From assembly GCA_018712515.1 (NCBI GenBank), contig DVGW01000050.1, positions 1-64,000 on the forward strand: a stretch of 64,000 nt of DNA. Reading direction: 5' to 3'. The stretch comes from Aphodovivens avicola. GTDB lineage: Bacteria > Actinomycetota > Coriobacteriia > Coriobacteriales > Eggerthellaceae. Every line of letters begins with the position of its first letter. Position 1 is the stretch's first letter. Under the pieces are notes generated by a model that saw only the letters and a list, made by a program, of their open reading frames with translations, had not been told where the DNA came from and did not search any database. Below, piece by piece: positions 8,739-16,480 of this stretch. Made by a program: the position numbers and the translations under genes.

Positions 8739-9601
8739 CGCGCGTCCGATCTCTCGCGGCCCCGCTCGGGCGGGGCCATCCTGTCGGACAGGTCGCGCGC
8801 GGCCCTGCCGATCTCGTCGAGCGCGGCCCGCACCTCCCGCGCATCCGCCCCCGGCGGGGCGGGGGGCGCCAAGGCGGCGGGCTCGCCGAGGCCGAGGCGC
8901 CGGGCGACGATGTTCGCGGCCAGGTCCGCCTGCGCCGCGCGGGCGTCCCGGTCGTAGCCCTCTCCGCCTCGGGCCATGGCCGCATGCGCCGCCTCCGTCG
9001 TGAGCGCGCGGAGCAGCTGCGGCTCGTCGAGGCCTCGCTGCACCCGGATGACGCCGGCGGCGTGGTCGTATTCCGCGGAGGGCCCGCCGAGATCGTCCGA
9101 GGGCTCTATCCTGGCGGGAGGGTGGGATACGAGGGAGGCGAGCGCGGCGTGGGGGTCGGCTTTGCGCGGCAGGCGGGCGCGCGCGGTCGTCTGCGAGACG
9201 TCGAACACCTTGCGCACGTCGTACAGGACTCCGATGCTCCCGTCGTCGCGCACGTACTCCTTCGTGGGCTCTATGATGTGGATGGCCTTCTCCCCGCGTT
9301 TCACCGCCGCGCCCAGTCTCCGCCAGTGGTCGGCGGTGCCGACGCGCGTCGCGCCCGGCATCCTGTCGGCTATGAGCAGGATGTTGGTCGCGGAATGGTG
9401 CGGGAGCGCCGCGGCGACGCGCAGGTACGATTCGAGCGCGGCCGGGTCGGAGTTCGCCCGGAGGGCGGCGGCGTCCGCCCGCGCGAACGCCTCCTGCCGC
9501 TCCTGCCGCTTCCGCTCCGCCCACGCCCGCTTGTCGAAGGGCTGGGCCCCCGGCGGGCCCTCCGCCCGCGTCCCCATCATCTCGTAGATGTCGCTTTCCA
9601 T
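8735..9601 (-). CDS. ArdC-like ssDNA-binding domain protein (LtrC-like)
   Basis: The protein has 288 aa. Residues about 30-160 carry the ArdC N-terminal fold signature: SATNILLIADRMPGATRVGT, then WRRLGAAVKRGEKAIHI and YDVRKVFDVSQT. This domain binds single-stranded DNA and protects incoming plasmid DNA in ArdC proteins. The C-terminal part lacks an HExxH protease motif; it has EAAHAAMA at the comparable place, so it is probably not a protease. It lies between pcfB and virD4, with ATGA coupling to virD4 and 3 bp between it and pcfB. ATG follows GAAAGGAAGG. Confidence 0.88.
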   Translation of the reverse strand: MESDIYEMMGTRAEGPPGAQPFDKRAWAERKRQERQEAFARADAAALRANSDPAALESYLRVAAALPHHSATNILLIADRMPGATRVGTADHWRRLGAAVKRGEKAIHIIEPTKEYVRDDGSIGVLYDVRKVFDVSQTTARARLPRKADPHAALASLVSHPPARIEPSDDLGGPSAEYDHAAGVIRVQRGLDEPQLLRALTTEAAHAAMARGGEGYDRDARAAQADLAANIVARRLGLGEPAALAPPAPPGADAREVRAALDEIGRAARDLSDRMAPPERGRERSDAR

Positions 9602-9604
9602 GGG

Positions 9605-10333
9605 CTACCTTCCTTTCTCCGCTGCGCGCGGCCTCGCCCCGCGCCCGCCCGCCGGCGCCTTCCTGCCGGCGGCGATGGACGCCATCTCGGCCCTGACCGA
9701 CGGCTTCCCCCCGTTGCGGGGGATCGGTTCACCAGCCCCTCCTGATGGCCGACTTCTCCCGGATGTAGGCTCTGACCGAGTCCCTTTCCCCGGGCGGTCT
9801 GCTAAAGGGGCGCCGCCCTCCTTCGCCGGAGGGGCGAGCAGGTCCTCGAGAGAGGGGGCGTCCGTGGCCCGATGAGGGCTCGGCACCTCCGGCTCGGGCG
9901 CGCTCTCCGAAGGTTCCCCGGGGCCGTTCCGGCTTCCTGGCCCCCTCGGGGGCGCGTCGCGGGCGACGCGGGCGAACCCGTGCCGCTCGGCTATGCGGTT
10001 CACCTTGCTCGCGTCCTCGGCCCGCACCAGCAGGTCGACCGATTCGGAATCGTCCTTCTGCTTGACGACGGTGTACACGATGCCGTAGCGGCGCGCCTCC
10101 CGGGCGAAGGTGCCCAGGTCGGCGCGCCGTATCGGGAACACGCGCAGCTCCTTGCCCGACCGGAGGAGCGCGGCGAGCCGCGCCTTGCCGCGCGTCTTCT
10201 GGCTGCTCGCCATCGCGGCCGCCAGCATCGCGGCGGCGTCCCTAGCGCCCGCTCCCGTGATGCGCAGCGCCACCTCGGCGCCTTGGAGGGTCATGCGCAC
10301 GATCTGGTCAGCGGCTTCGCTCGATGCGTCCAT
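9605..10333 (-). CDS. pcfB: PcfB family protein (DUF3801)
   Basis: The protein has 242 aa. The first 130 residues match the PcfB/DUF3801 pattern: a helical start, then RSGKELRVFPIRRADL and GIVYTVVKQKDD. The rest is a Pro/Gly/Arg-rich disordered tail. PcfB of pCF10 is an accessory factor acting with the relaxase and VirD4 coupling protein, and the gene sits between those two here. It overlaps the relaxase gene by 26 bp. The tail ends in basic repeats that could bind DNA (inference). Confidence 0.85.
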   Translation of the reverse strand: MDASSEAADQIVRMTLQGAEVALRITGAGARDAAAMLAAAMASSQKTRGKARLAALLRSGKELRVFPIRRADLGTFAREARRYGIVYTVVKQKDDSESVDLLVRAEDASKVNRIAERHGFARVARDAPPRGPGSRNGPGEPSESAPEPEVPSPHRATDAPSLEDLLAPPAKEGGAPLADRPGKGTRSEPTSGRSRPSGGAGEPIPRNGGKPSVRAEMASIAAGRKAPAGGRGARPRAAEKGR

Positions 10334-11657
10334 GCTCTGTCTCCTTCCTTTCCGTTTCGTCCCGCCCGCCGCGCTCGACCTCCGCGATGCGCCGCGCGAG
10401 CCCCGGGCCCCTTTCGCGGATGCCGTCGCAGAGCCCCAGGTCCCGCCTGATGCCCTTCAGCTCCGCGGCGATTTCCGCGATCCGCGGGTTCGGCGCCGCC
10501 GGCTCTCCCCGCGCCCTGCGGAGGCGCCTCGCCTCGTTTCGCAGCGCGCGCCGTTCGCCGTCCAGGGCCGCCATGCGCTCTTTGAGCGCCTCTTCGTGGG
10601 CGAGTAGCTGCCCCTCCGTCTCGATCCCGTTTTGCGTGAGCAGCGCCAGCTCTCGCGAGATCGCGTCGAGGTTGCGGAGGTCCTCGCGCAGCAGGAAGTG
10701 CATGCGGGGGCCGCCCGCGCCCTGGCGGCGCGGAGCGTTGAGCATCGCCATGTAGCGCCGGTACAGGCTCACGAGGGAGCGGGCCGGGACGGGCGTGGGC
10801 TTCGCACGGGTCGGTCTGGGTCTGCCCACTGGCAGGCGGGGGCGGGCGCTCGAGAGGATGCGCGCGGATATGCCTTCGTAGGAATACCCGTCCCCGAAGT
10901 TGCGGCGCAGGCGTACGAAGCGCTCCTTGCCGGGCGGGCGCACGGAGATGTCCTTGCCCGTCTTCACCTCGTAGCCCATCGCCCGCAGGTTCGCGTAGAA
11001 CTGGCGCATGGTGGACGCGCGCGCCACGGCCTCGTCCGCGTCGGCCTTCACGAGGGAGCGCCACGTCGGCCTGCCGTCGCGCTCGGCGCGCCACTCCGCG
11101 TAGTGCCTCGACCTCCCCGGCTCCGGGCGGTCGACCACCGACAGGCCGCGCCCCCGGCACAGCCTGTCGGACGCGCCGCGCATGGCCCGGTAGCAGGCGG
11201 TATCGCGGTGGAGGCGCCTGCCGTCGGCGAAGGAGACGGAGTTGATGACGAAGTGGTTGTGCAGATGCGCCTTGTCCAGGTGCGTGGCCACCACCACCTC
11301 GAACCGCGCGCCCCACAGTTCCCGCGCGAGCGCCACCCCGATTTCGTGCGCGGTCTCGGGGTCTGCCTCGCCGGGCGCGAACGCCTGGTAGCCGTGGAAC
11401 GCGACGATGCCGCCCTCCTTGCCGTACTGCCGCTTGGTGGCGTTCATCTCGGCGAGCGCCGTCTCGGGCAGGCAGTTGACGCCGGAGACGTAGCGCTGCT
11501 CCTCGGTCTTGCCGGGGTCCGCGGCGTAGAGGATCGCGGCGCCAACGCCCTGGCGTTCCCACTCGTCGGGCGCGCCCTCGGTCTTGGCCGGGTTCTCCGC
11601 GTAGCCCAGCACGCGGGCGAGCCGCCCCTCCACCTTCCATATCGAAGTGACGGCCAA
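10308..11657 (-). CDS. MobP-type relaxase
   Basis: The 449-aa conjugative relaxase nicks oriT and stays attached to the DNA end. The metal-binding motif THLDKAHLHNHFVINSV near residue 130 is the HxDxxHxH signature. An early Tyr in LGYAENPAKTE is the likely nucleophile, as in related relaxases. The C-terminal third is charged coiled coil. The start is TTG, directly after the mobC stop (TGA, one base apart) with AGGAGGGG upstream; the conserved N-terminus (VTSIWKVEGRL) supports this over a later start. The order mobC-relaxase-pcfB-ardC-virD4 is standard for this ICE class. Confidence 0.95.
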   Translation of the reverse strand: MAVTSIWKVEGRLARVLGYAENPAKTEGAPDEWERQGVGAAILYAADPGKTEEQRYVSGVNCLPETALAEMNATKRQYGKEGGIVAFHGYQAFAPGEADPETAHEIGVALARELWGARFEVVVATHLDKAHLHNHFVINSVSFADGRRLHRDTACYRAMRGASDRLCRGRGLSVVDRPEPGRSRHYAEWRAERDGRPTWRSLVKADADEAVARASTMRQFYANLRAMGYEVKTGKDISVRPPGKERFVRLRRNFGDGYSYEGISARILSSARPRLPVGRPRPTRAKPTPVPARSLVSLYRRYMAMLNAPRRQGAGGPRMHFLLREDLRNLDAISRELALLTQNGIETEGQLLAHEEALKERMAALDGERRALRNEARRLRRARGEPAAPNPRIAEIAAELKGIRRDLGLCDGIRERGPGLARRIAEVERGGRDETERKETEHGRIERSR

Positions 11658-11658
11658 T

Positions 11659-11988
11659 TCAGCCCCTCCTTCCCGGCTCCTTGACCGCCGCAGCTATCTC
11701 GGCGAGCGCGGCCTCCAGCTTCCGCGCCTCGGCGTCGTAGCGCGCGGCGTCCACGACGTTCAGGACATGCGCCTTGCGGGCTATCTGGTTGAGGTTGCTC
11801 CCTATCGCATGCAGCTCGCGCGCCATCGCCAGGTAGTCGGGCGGGGGCTTGGGCTTCGGCTCGATGCCGCCTATGAGCGCCCGCAGGTATGCCTCCTGCG
11901 ACCAGCCCGCCGCCCCCGCGGCCGCCTTCAGCCGGGCCAGCTCGTCCTCGGTGAGCCTCACCGTCGCCTTCCGCGTCCGTCTTTCCAC
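11659..11988 (-). CDS. mobC: MobC-type relaxosome accessory protein
   Basis: The protein has 109 aa with a ribbon-helix-helix-like start (RKATVRLTEDELARLKAAA) and the MobC signature HAIGSNLNQIARKAHV near residue 75. MobC helps the relaxase open oriT. I choose GTG at 11988, which has GGAGGCGG upstream; longer readings run through the hairpins of the presumed oriT. It ends one base before the relaxase start. Confidence 0.88.
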   Translation of the reverse strand: MERRTRKATVRLTEDELARLKAAAGAAGWSQEAYLRALIGGIEPKPKPPPDYLAMARELHAIGSNLNQIARKAHVLNVVDAARYDAEARKLEAALAEIAAAVKEPGRRG

Positions 11989-12012
11989 GGGACCGCCTCC
12001 TCTGCGGGGGTT

Positions 12013-12054
12013 GCAGGGGATCCCCCCTGCCTCGGCCGAATGCCAGCATTCGGC
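12013..12054. other. Candidate origin of transfer (paired inverted repeats)
   Basis: Two adjacent inverted repeats lie in the 137-bp gap just upstream of mobC: GCAGGGG/CCCCTGC (12013-12030, four-base centre) and GCCGAATGC/GCATTCGGC (12035-12054, two-base centre). An oriT normally sits beside mobC and the relaxase gene and carries such repeats; this is the best candidate visible. A nick site cannot be read off. The repeats could instead be a terminator for the primase transcript, but there is no T-run. Confidence 0.45.
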
Positions 12055-12125
12055 GTTGCTTGCTGGTACGTGGCGGCGTTCCGCCGCAGGGGCGGCGGGC
12101 TCCGCGACCCGCCGAGAGAGGGGCC

Positions 12126-13103
12126 TCACCTCGCCCTGCCCGCATCGGCCCTCGCCCCGCGCGAGTACCTCGTCGTCAGGAACTCGTTCACGTCCTTCCC
12201 CGCAGGCGGGTGCGCGATCCGCGCGGGGACCCCCCGCGCCTCCAGCGCGCGTGCGACCGCCGTCGCCGCCGATTTGCCGGCGTCGTCGTTGTCGAGGTGC
12301 AGCCTGACTTCGCGAACGTCTCCGCCATGGTCGTCGAGGTATTGCCTGAGCGGGGCAGGCAGGCCCGGCCCGCCGTCCGCCGAGCGCGGCACCGCCACCC
12401 CGCCGAGAGACAGCATCGCCCGCCCGCGCCACTCGCCGCCCTCGATCTCCACGATGGTGGCGAAGCTGAGGGCGTCGATGGCCGACTCGAACACGTGGAG
12501 CCGCCCGTCGGGCCTGCCGCCAGGGAGGCTGAAGGCGAAGCGCTTGTCGGAGCCGGGCGCCTCGCCCTTGTAGCTTCCCCTGCACGAGCGCAGCGCCGCG
12601 TAGCGCGGGGCGCCGGAAGGGTCGCGCCCGACGAACACGGCGTGGGGCGACCCTTTTCGCAACGTGCCGTAGACGTCGCCGCGACTCATGAGTTCGGCCG
12701 CGACGCTTTCGGATACGCCTCTCGACCGCAGGTAGCGCGCCGCCTCGTCGTCCGCGCAGCGGCGCGGCAGGCGGAACGGCTGGCGTCCGGGCGGGGCGGC
12801 GCGCTCGGGAGGCTCGCGGAGCCGCGCGGGCGAGATGGCCGGGCTCCCTTCGAGCAGATGCTCGGCCGCGTCGAGGAAGGACATCCCGCGCACCTTGACG
12901 AGGAAGTCGAGCGCGCTCCTGCCGCCGATCCCGCGGCTCCACCAGTACCACTTGCCGTTCGAGATTTTCAGGCTGTCGTGCTCCTTTGTGCAGAAGGCGG
13001 CAGGCGACACCCGCACGAGTTCGTCGGGCTCGCGCTCCCTGAGGTAGGTGAGGAGGTCTATCCGCTTGATTTCGGAGACGACCTCGGGAGGTATATATGG
13101 CAT
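12126..13103 (-). CDS. CHC2/DUF3991-toprim primase-like protein
   Basis: The protein has 325 aa. The N-terminal part has a primase zinc-domain-like region (about 1-100, with the FCTKEHDSLKIS and GKWYWWSRGIGG landmarks of the DUF3991 group). The toprim core follows, with VFESAIDALS (Glu near 205) and LHLDNDDAG (Asp pair near 272). Such proteins are thought to prime replication of the transferred strand. Only one Cys is visible in the zinc-finger region, so the finger itself appears degenerate. It precedes the presumed oriT and mobC. On its 5' side, divergent, is a cargo gene. Confidence 0.85.
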   Translation of the reverse strand: MPYIPPEVVSEIKRIDLLTYLREREPDELVRVSPAAFCTKEHDSLKISNGKWYWWSRGIGGRSALDFLVKVRGMSFLDAAEHLLEGSPAISPARLREPPERAAPPGRQPFRLPRRCADDEAARYLRSRGVSESVAAELMSRGDVYGTLRKGSPHAVFVGRDPSGAPRYAALRSCRGSYKGEAPGSDKRFAFSLPGGRPDGRLHVFESAIDALSFATIVEIEGGEWRGRAMLSLGGVAVPRSADGGPGLPAPLRQYLDDHGGDVREVRLHLDNDDAGKSAATAVARALEARGVPARIAHPPAGKDVNEFLTTRYSRGARADAGRAR

Positions 13104-13144
13104 GATGAACTCCTAAAAGCTTCTTCGGAAAGGAGGAGGTACGG

Positions 13145-13777
13145 ATGACGACTTCGGTCGAATGGGATTATTTCCTGTCAATCGAGGAGGACTTCATTAG
13201 GACGATTCCCTTCGTTGAGCCTCGCGAAGGAAACTTCGACACCTATTCAACGCAATATGCGAAGATTCTCCTTGCGGCCGCTTCCGAAACGGATACGGTG
13301 CTGAAGCGACTGTGCAAGACGATCGATCCCAGCTGTAGGAAAAAGAGTGAGCAGGGCTATCGCGAGTTCTTGGTGAAGGGGAAAAGAGTTCCGCTCTTAA
13401 ACGCCAAAGCGAAGTCTTTGCGTTTTGGCCTGTCCTCCACGCCTTGGGCAAGCTATGATTTCGACAATCCTCAGACTCCCGAATGGTGGACCGCATACAA
13501 CAAGGTCAAGCATCATTTGGACGAAGGTTTCCGCAGGGCAACGCTTCGAAATACTTTCGATGCGATATGCGGCCTTTTTGTATCGCTGCTGTTTCTGTAT
13601 GAAACGGAGGGGCTTCTCCAACTATCCCCCGCACCTCGGCTTCTCGATGTTGAGGAGGGGTTCAGGGCAAAGAGGACCCGCTTGATAAGCACCGAAGAAA
13701 CGGCATTGTTGCTCATTGCAAATCTTCCAGATGACCGACGTAAATTATTCGAGGACGCCTTCTCTGGCCCATCCTAA
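13145..13777 (+). CDS. HEPN-like protein, single-gene cargo
   Basis: The protein has 210 aa, mostly helical. The stretch PEWWTAYNKVKHHLDEGF near residue 115 followed by ATLRNTFDAICGLF is typical of a group of HEPN-like proteins that share a W..YN.VKH motif. HEPN proteins are often RNases in toxin and phage-defence systems, but the classical R-x4-6-H active site is not certain here, so the role is inferred. It runs opposite to the ICE operon, has AT-rich codons unlike its neighbours, and its end overlaps the convergent methyltransferase by 33 bp. A strong AAAGGAGGAGG site precedes the ATG. It looks recently acquired. Confidence 0.7.
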   Translation: MTTSVEWDYFLSIEEDFIRTIPFVEPREGNFDTYSTQYAKILLAAASETDTVLKRLCKTIDPSCRKKSEQGYREFLVKGKRVPLLNAKAKSLRFGLSSTPWASYDFDNPQTPEWWTAYNKVKHHLDEGFRRATLRNTFDAICGLFVSLLFLYETEGLLQLSPAPRLLDVEEGFRAKRTRLISTEETALLLIANLPDDRRKLFEDAFSGPS

Positions 13778-15115
13778 AGCCCCCTCTATCCGCCGCCCGA
13801 TCCATGCGATGACCGGGACTGCCATGGAGTTGCCCAAGGCCTTGTAGCGCTGGGTGTCGGGGGCTGGTTTGCCTCGGTATTCCACGTCGGTCCACCCGTC
13901 GGGGAAACCTTGGAGCCTCTCGCATTCGACCGGCGTCAGCCGTCTCACGGCAGGCCCCTGCATCACGTGGCTCGCCTGCTTCGTCCCGGGCTGCGCGGCG
14001 AGCGCGCCCACGTGGTCGCCCGACTCGCCGACCAGCCTCACCTCGTCGCGGACGTTCTGGGAGAATGCGGCGACGGGTCCGATGTTCGCCGGCGACCCGC
14101 CTACTTTCAGCGCCCCCGCGAGCTCGATGTCGCACGAGGCGTTGGCCGAGTCGCCGGAGAGGCACGCCATCGGCGGCCCCTTCGCGGAGCACGCCGTCAT
14201 GCACCCGCACAGCTCCTCCGACGCCGACGCGTTGGGGTTCGTCGAGGCGATTCCCAGCACCCTGGGTTCGGTCGCCCCGCCGGGAATGGCGACGGCGTGG
14301 CGGTCCGCGGCGGTGAGCGTGTACATCCCCGATTCGTCGGGATCGCAGAACCCGGCGCCGTTGCCCCCGGCGGTATCGCTGCGGTCTATGACGTTGCCCA
14401 CGATCCCGAAGCACACCGCCGGGCAGCGGCCCGCGGTCACGGTCGGCGAGCGCTCGTCGGAGTATCCCACCCCCTTCGCGGCTGCGGAGGCGTTGAACTT
14501 GAAGCCTGCCGCTCCAGCGCCCCCTCCAGCTGCGCGGGCAAGGGCCGCCCTCTTTTCCTTGCTCGACGGAGTATCCCAGCGCAGGCCCTCGCGCTCAAAT
14601 AGTATTTCGCAGGCACGGGCCGCGTCTCCAAGCACTCCGACAAGAAAGACACGCTCGCGTCTTTGGGCCAGGCCGAAAAACTGCGCGTCCAGAATTCTCC
14701 ACGCCAAACCGTACCCGACCTCATCCATCTCCCTGAGCAGGAGTCCGAAAGCCTTCCCGCCCTCGCACGAGAGCGCTCCCGGCACGTTCTCCCACACGAA
14801 GCATCGAGGACGGATCTCACGTACAGCCCGAATGTACTCGAGCATGAGGCCGGATTCGCCCGAGAGCCCCGTCCGGCTTCCGGCGACGGAGAAGCTTTGG
14901 CAGGGGCTCCCCCCGATGACGACGTCCGTTTTCCCATGCAGCTCCTTCCAATCGACTTCGCGTATATCGCCCAGGTTGGGCACGTGCGGGAAACGCGCCG
15001 AGAGCACCGCGCGGCAGAAGGGGTCGATCTCGCTGAAGGCGACCGCCTCCCACCCGAGCGGGCCCCATGCGCAGCTGGCGGCCTCGATCCCCGAGAACAG
15101 GCTCACGTACCTCAT
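13745..15115 (-). CDS. DNA (cytosine-5-)-methyltransferase, Dcm type
   Basis: The 456-aa enzyme transfers methyl from AdoMet to cytosine C5. All main motifs are visible: I (SLFSGIEAASCAW), IV with the catalytic Cys (GGSPCQSFSVAG), VI (ENVPGAL), VIII (AQRRERVF), and the C-terminal ERLQGFPDGW and YKALGNSMAVPV. A long target-recognition region lies between residues about 190 and 390. No restriction endonuclease gene is adjacent, so it probably protects the ICE on entry to a new host or regulates. Start ATG 15115 overlaps the next gene's stop (ATGA); the longer reading is within that gene. Confidence 0.93.
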   Translation of the reverse strand: MRYVSLFSGIEAASCAWGPLGWEAVAFSEIDPFCRAVLSARFPHVPNLGDIREVDWKELHGKTDVVIGGSPCQSFSVAGSRTGLSGESGLMLEYIRAVREIRPRCFVWENVPGALSCEGGKAFGLLLREMDEVGYGLAWRILDAQFFGLAQRRERVFLVGVLGDAARACEILFEREGLRWDTPSSKEKRAALARAAGGGAGAAGFKFNASAAAKGVGYSDERSPTVTAGRCPAVCFGIVGNVIDRSDTAGGNGAGFCDPDESGMYTLTAADRHAVAIPGGATEPRVLGIASTNPNASASEELCGCMTACSAKGPPMACLSGDSANASCDIELAGALKVGGSPANIGPVAAFSQNVRDEVRLVGESGDHVGALAAQPGTKQASHVMQGPAVRRLTPVECERLQGFPDGWTDVEYRGKPAPDTQRYKALGNSMAVPVIAWIGRRIEGALGWAREGVLE

Positions 15116-15774
15116 AGCCCCGCCGCCCTTCGCAGGGGGACCTCGCGCTCGCACACCTCCACGATGTGCTGGCACAGCTCGTCGGGTATCCGGCCGCGCT
15201 CCCTCGCGTTCGCCAGCCCCTGCGTGCCCGTCTTCGACCCGCGCGGGGCCGGCTCGTGGCAGGGTGCGCCGTTCCTGCAGGGCGGGCGGAAGGCCGGGTC
15301 GGAGGCGTTGGTGAAGATGTCGGTCGGCTTCATCACGCGCGCGCCGTACTGGCAGTAGGTGACGGTGTGGCGCGGGACGATCGCCATCATGTCCTGCTTG
15401 CGCAGGCCCGCCCGGGGGTTCTCGATGAAGTAGAGCGCCGGGCGCAGGTCGCGGATGAGGCGGAGCATGGCGAGGTCAACTCGGTCGCATTTGAGGGCGT
15501 ATTCGCTCACCGCGTCCAAGTTGCCCGTGTTGGCGTTTTTCCTCCTGTGGCGGGAGATTCCCGCCATGGAGAAGGTTGCGCAGTCCGGCGACGCCCAGAT
15601 CACGTCCGGGGCGCCGAACATCCATATGACGTCTCGCGGCTTCAGGAACTCGATGTCGGCGTGCAGGTCGGCGGGAAGCGACTCGTCCCACTCCACCGAG
15701 AAGACCTCGTGGCCGCGCGCCTCGAAAGCCTTGCCGATGGAGCGCGTGCCGCTGAAAAGTTCAAGGACCTTCAT
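15112..15774 (-). CDS. Phage/ICE-type cytosine-C5 methyltransferase homologue
   Basis: The 220-aa protein is a compact C5-MTase-like protein. It has motif I LELFSGTRSIGKAF; SPDCATFSMAG in place of the canonical PCQ motif, keeping a Cys; ENPRAGLRK as motif VI; then VTYCQYGARVMKPTDIF and a Cys-rich stretch (PPCRNGAPC). This set is a familiar one in phages and ICEs of Firmicutes. The small target domain suggests a different specificity, or dependence on the Dcm-type partner to which it is coupled. The second ATG (15774) is chosen because AAGGAG precedes it; the first has no ribosome site. Confidence 0.82.
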   Translation of the reverse strand: MKVLELFSGTRSIGKAFEARGHEVFSVEWDESLPADLHADIEFLKPRDVIWMFGAPDVIWASPDCATFSMAGISRHRRKNANTGNLDAVSEYALKCDRVDLAMLRLIRDLRPALYFIENPRAGLRKQDMMAIVPRHTVTYCQYGARVMKPTDIFTNASDPAFRPPCRNGAPCHEPAPRGSKTGTQGLANARERGRIPDELCQHIVEVCEREVPLRRAAGL

Positions 15775-15789
15775 AGGGCTCCTTCGCAT

Positions 15790-15826
15790 ATAAAGGAAGC
15801 GCCCCGGCTGTGCCGCGGGCGCTTCC
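15790..15826 (-). terminator. Intrinsic terminator after the toxin-antitoxin pair
   Basis: GGAAGCGCCC and GGGCGCTTCC form a perfect 10-bp stem with inner CGGC/GCCG pairs. Read on the minus strand it is followed by CCTTTATAT. It ends the relB-yoeB transcript 33 bp after the yoeB stop, separating it from the methyltransferase genes. Confidence 0.7.
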
Positions 15827-15858
15827 TGTCCTGATTTATTCGGTTGTTTCTGGAGGGG

Positions 15859-16128
15859 CTACTGGTAATGCCCCTTGCAGGAGACGATGAGCAGCGCATC
15901 GCCCTCGATCTTGTAGACCAGCCTGTTCGCGGCGTCTATGCGCACGCTGGACAGCCCGAAGCGGCTGTGCTTCAGGCGCTCGGCCTTGCCCATGGGGGCG
16001 GAGCCGGGCTCGCCGGCGCTCCGCTCGATGTCCTTGATGAGCTTGTTGATCCGCTTCAGTGTCTTCCTGTCCTGGGACTGCCACCATACGTAGTCGTCCC
16101 AGGCGGGATCGCTCCAGACCTTCCTCAT
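15859..16128 (-). CDS. yoeB: YoeB/Txe family mRNA-interferase toxin
   Basis: The 89-aa protein fits the YoeB/Txe family: start MRKVWSDPAWDDYVWW, middle ERLKHSRFGLSSVRI, end VSCKGHYQ, with the terminal His-Tyr that is catalytic in YoeB. YoeB binds ribosomes and cuts mRNA. It starts one base after the antitoxin stop (TAG then ATG) and shares its promoter. As a pair with RelB/DinJ it most likely stabilises the ICE in the cell. Confidence 0.92.
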   Translation of the reverse strand: MRKVWSDPAWDDYVWWQSQDRKTLKRINKLIKDIERSAGEPGSAPMGKAERLKHSRFGLSSVRIDAANRLVYKIEGDALLIVSCKGHYQ

Positions 16129-16383
16129 CTACGCCTCGACCAGCTCGTGCTCGGACGCGTTGCCCTCGAGCATGGACAGGTAGATCGAATCCATCTTGGC
16201 CGCGAACTCGCGCTCGGTGGGGACGGGCGCCGTCACGGCGAAGGGGAACCCGCGGTGCGCCACGAACTGCCGCGCGAACACGTTGAACACCGCCGTGGGA
16301 GTGAGGCCGATGTCGGAGGACACCTCCTCCAGCTCGCGCTTGAGGTCGGAGTCGAGCCTGATGTTGAGCGTGCTTGTCGCCAT
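16129..16383 (-). CDS. relB: RelB/DinJ-type antitoxin
   Basis: The 84-aa protein begins with the ribbon-helix-helix motif (MATSTLNIRLDSDLKRELEE), then SDIGLTPTAVFNVFARQ, a clear RelB/DinJ pattern, with an acidic tail that would wrap the toxin. It precedes and abuts yoeB. ATG at 16383 follows GGGAGG; a TTG twelve bases upstream is less well placed. Confidence 0.9.
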   Translation of the reverse strand: MATSTLNIRLDSDLKRELEEVSSDIGLTPTAVFNVFARQFVAHRGFPFAVTAPVPTEREFAAKMDSIYLSMLEGNASEHELVEA

Positions 16384-16418
16384 GATGCCTCCCAATGAGA
16401 AACCTTCCTTTCCGATGA

Positions 16419-16439
16419 TTGTACATCAATGCTATACAA
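16419..16439 (-). promoter_or_regulatory. Likely operator in the relB promoter
   Basis: TTGTA...TACAA is an inverted repeat with an 11-base spacer, 36 bp upstream of the relB ATG in an AT-rich patch. RelB proteins repress their own promoters through such sites. The -10 and -35 boxes cannot be fixed with confidence. Confidence 0.4.
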
Positions 16440-16480
16440 TATGCACCTGAATTGCACCTTATGTGGCGCAAAATGATTAT

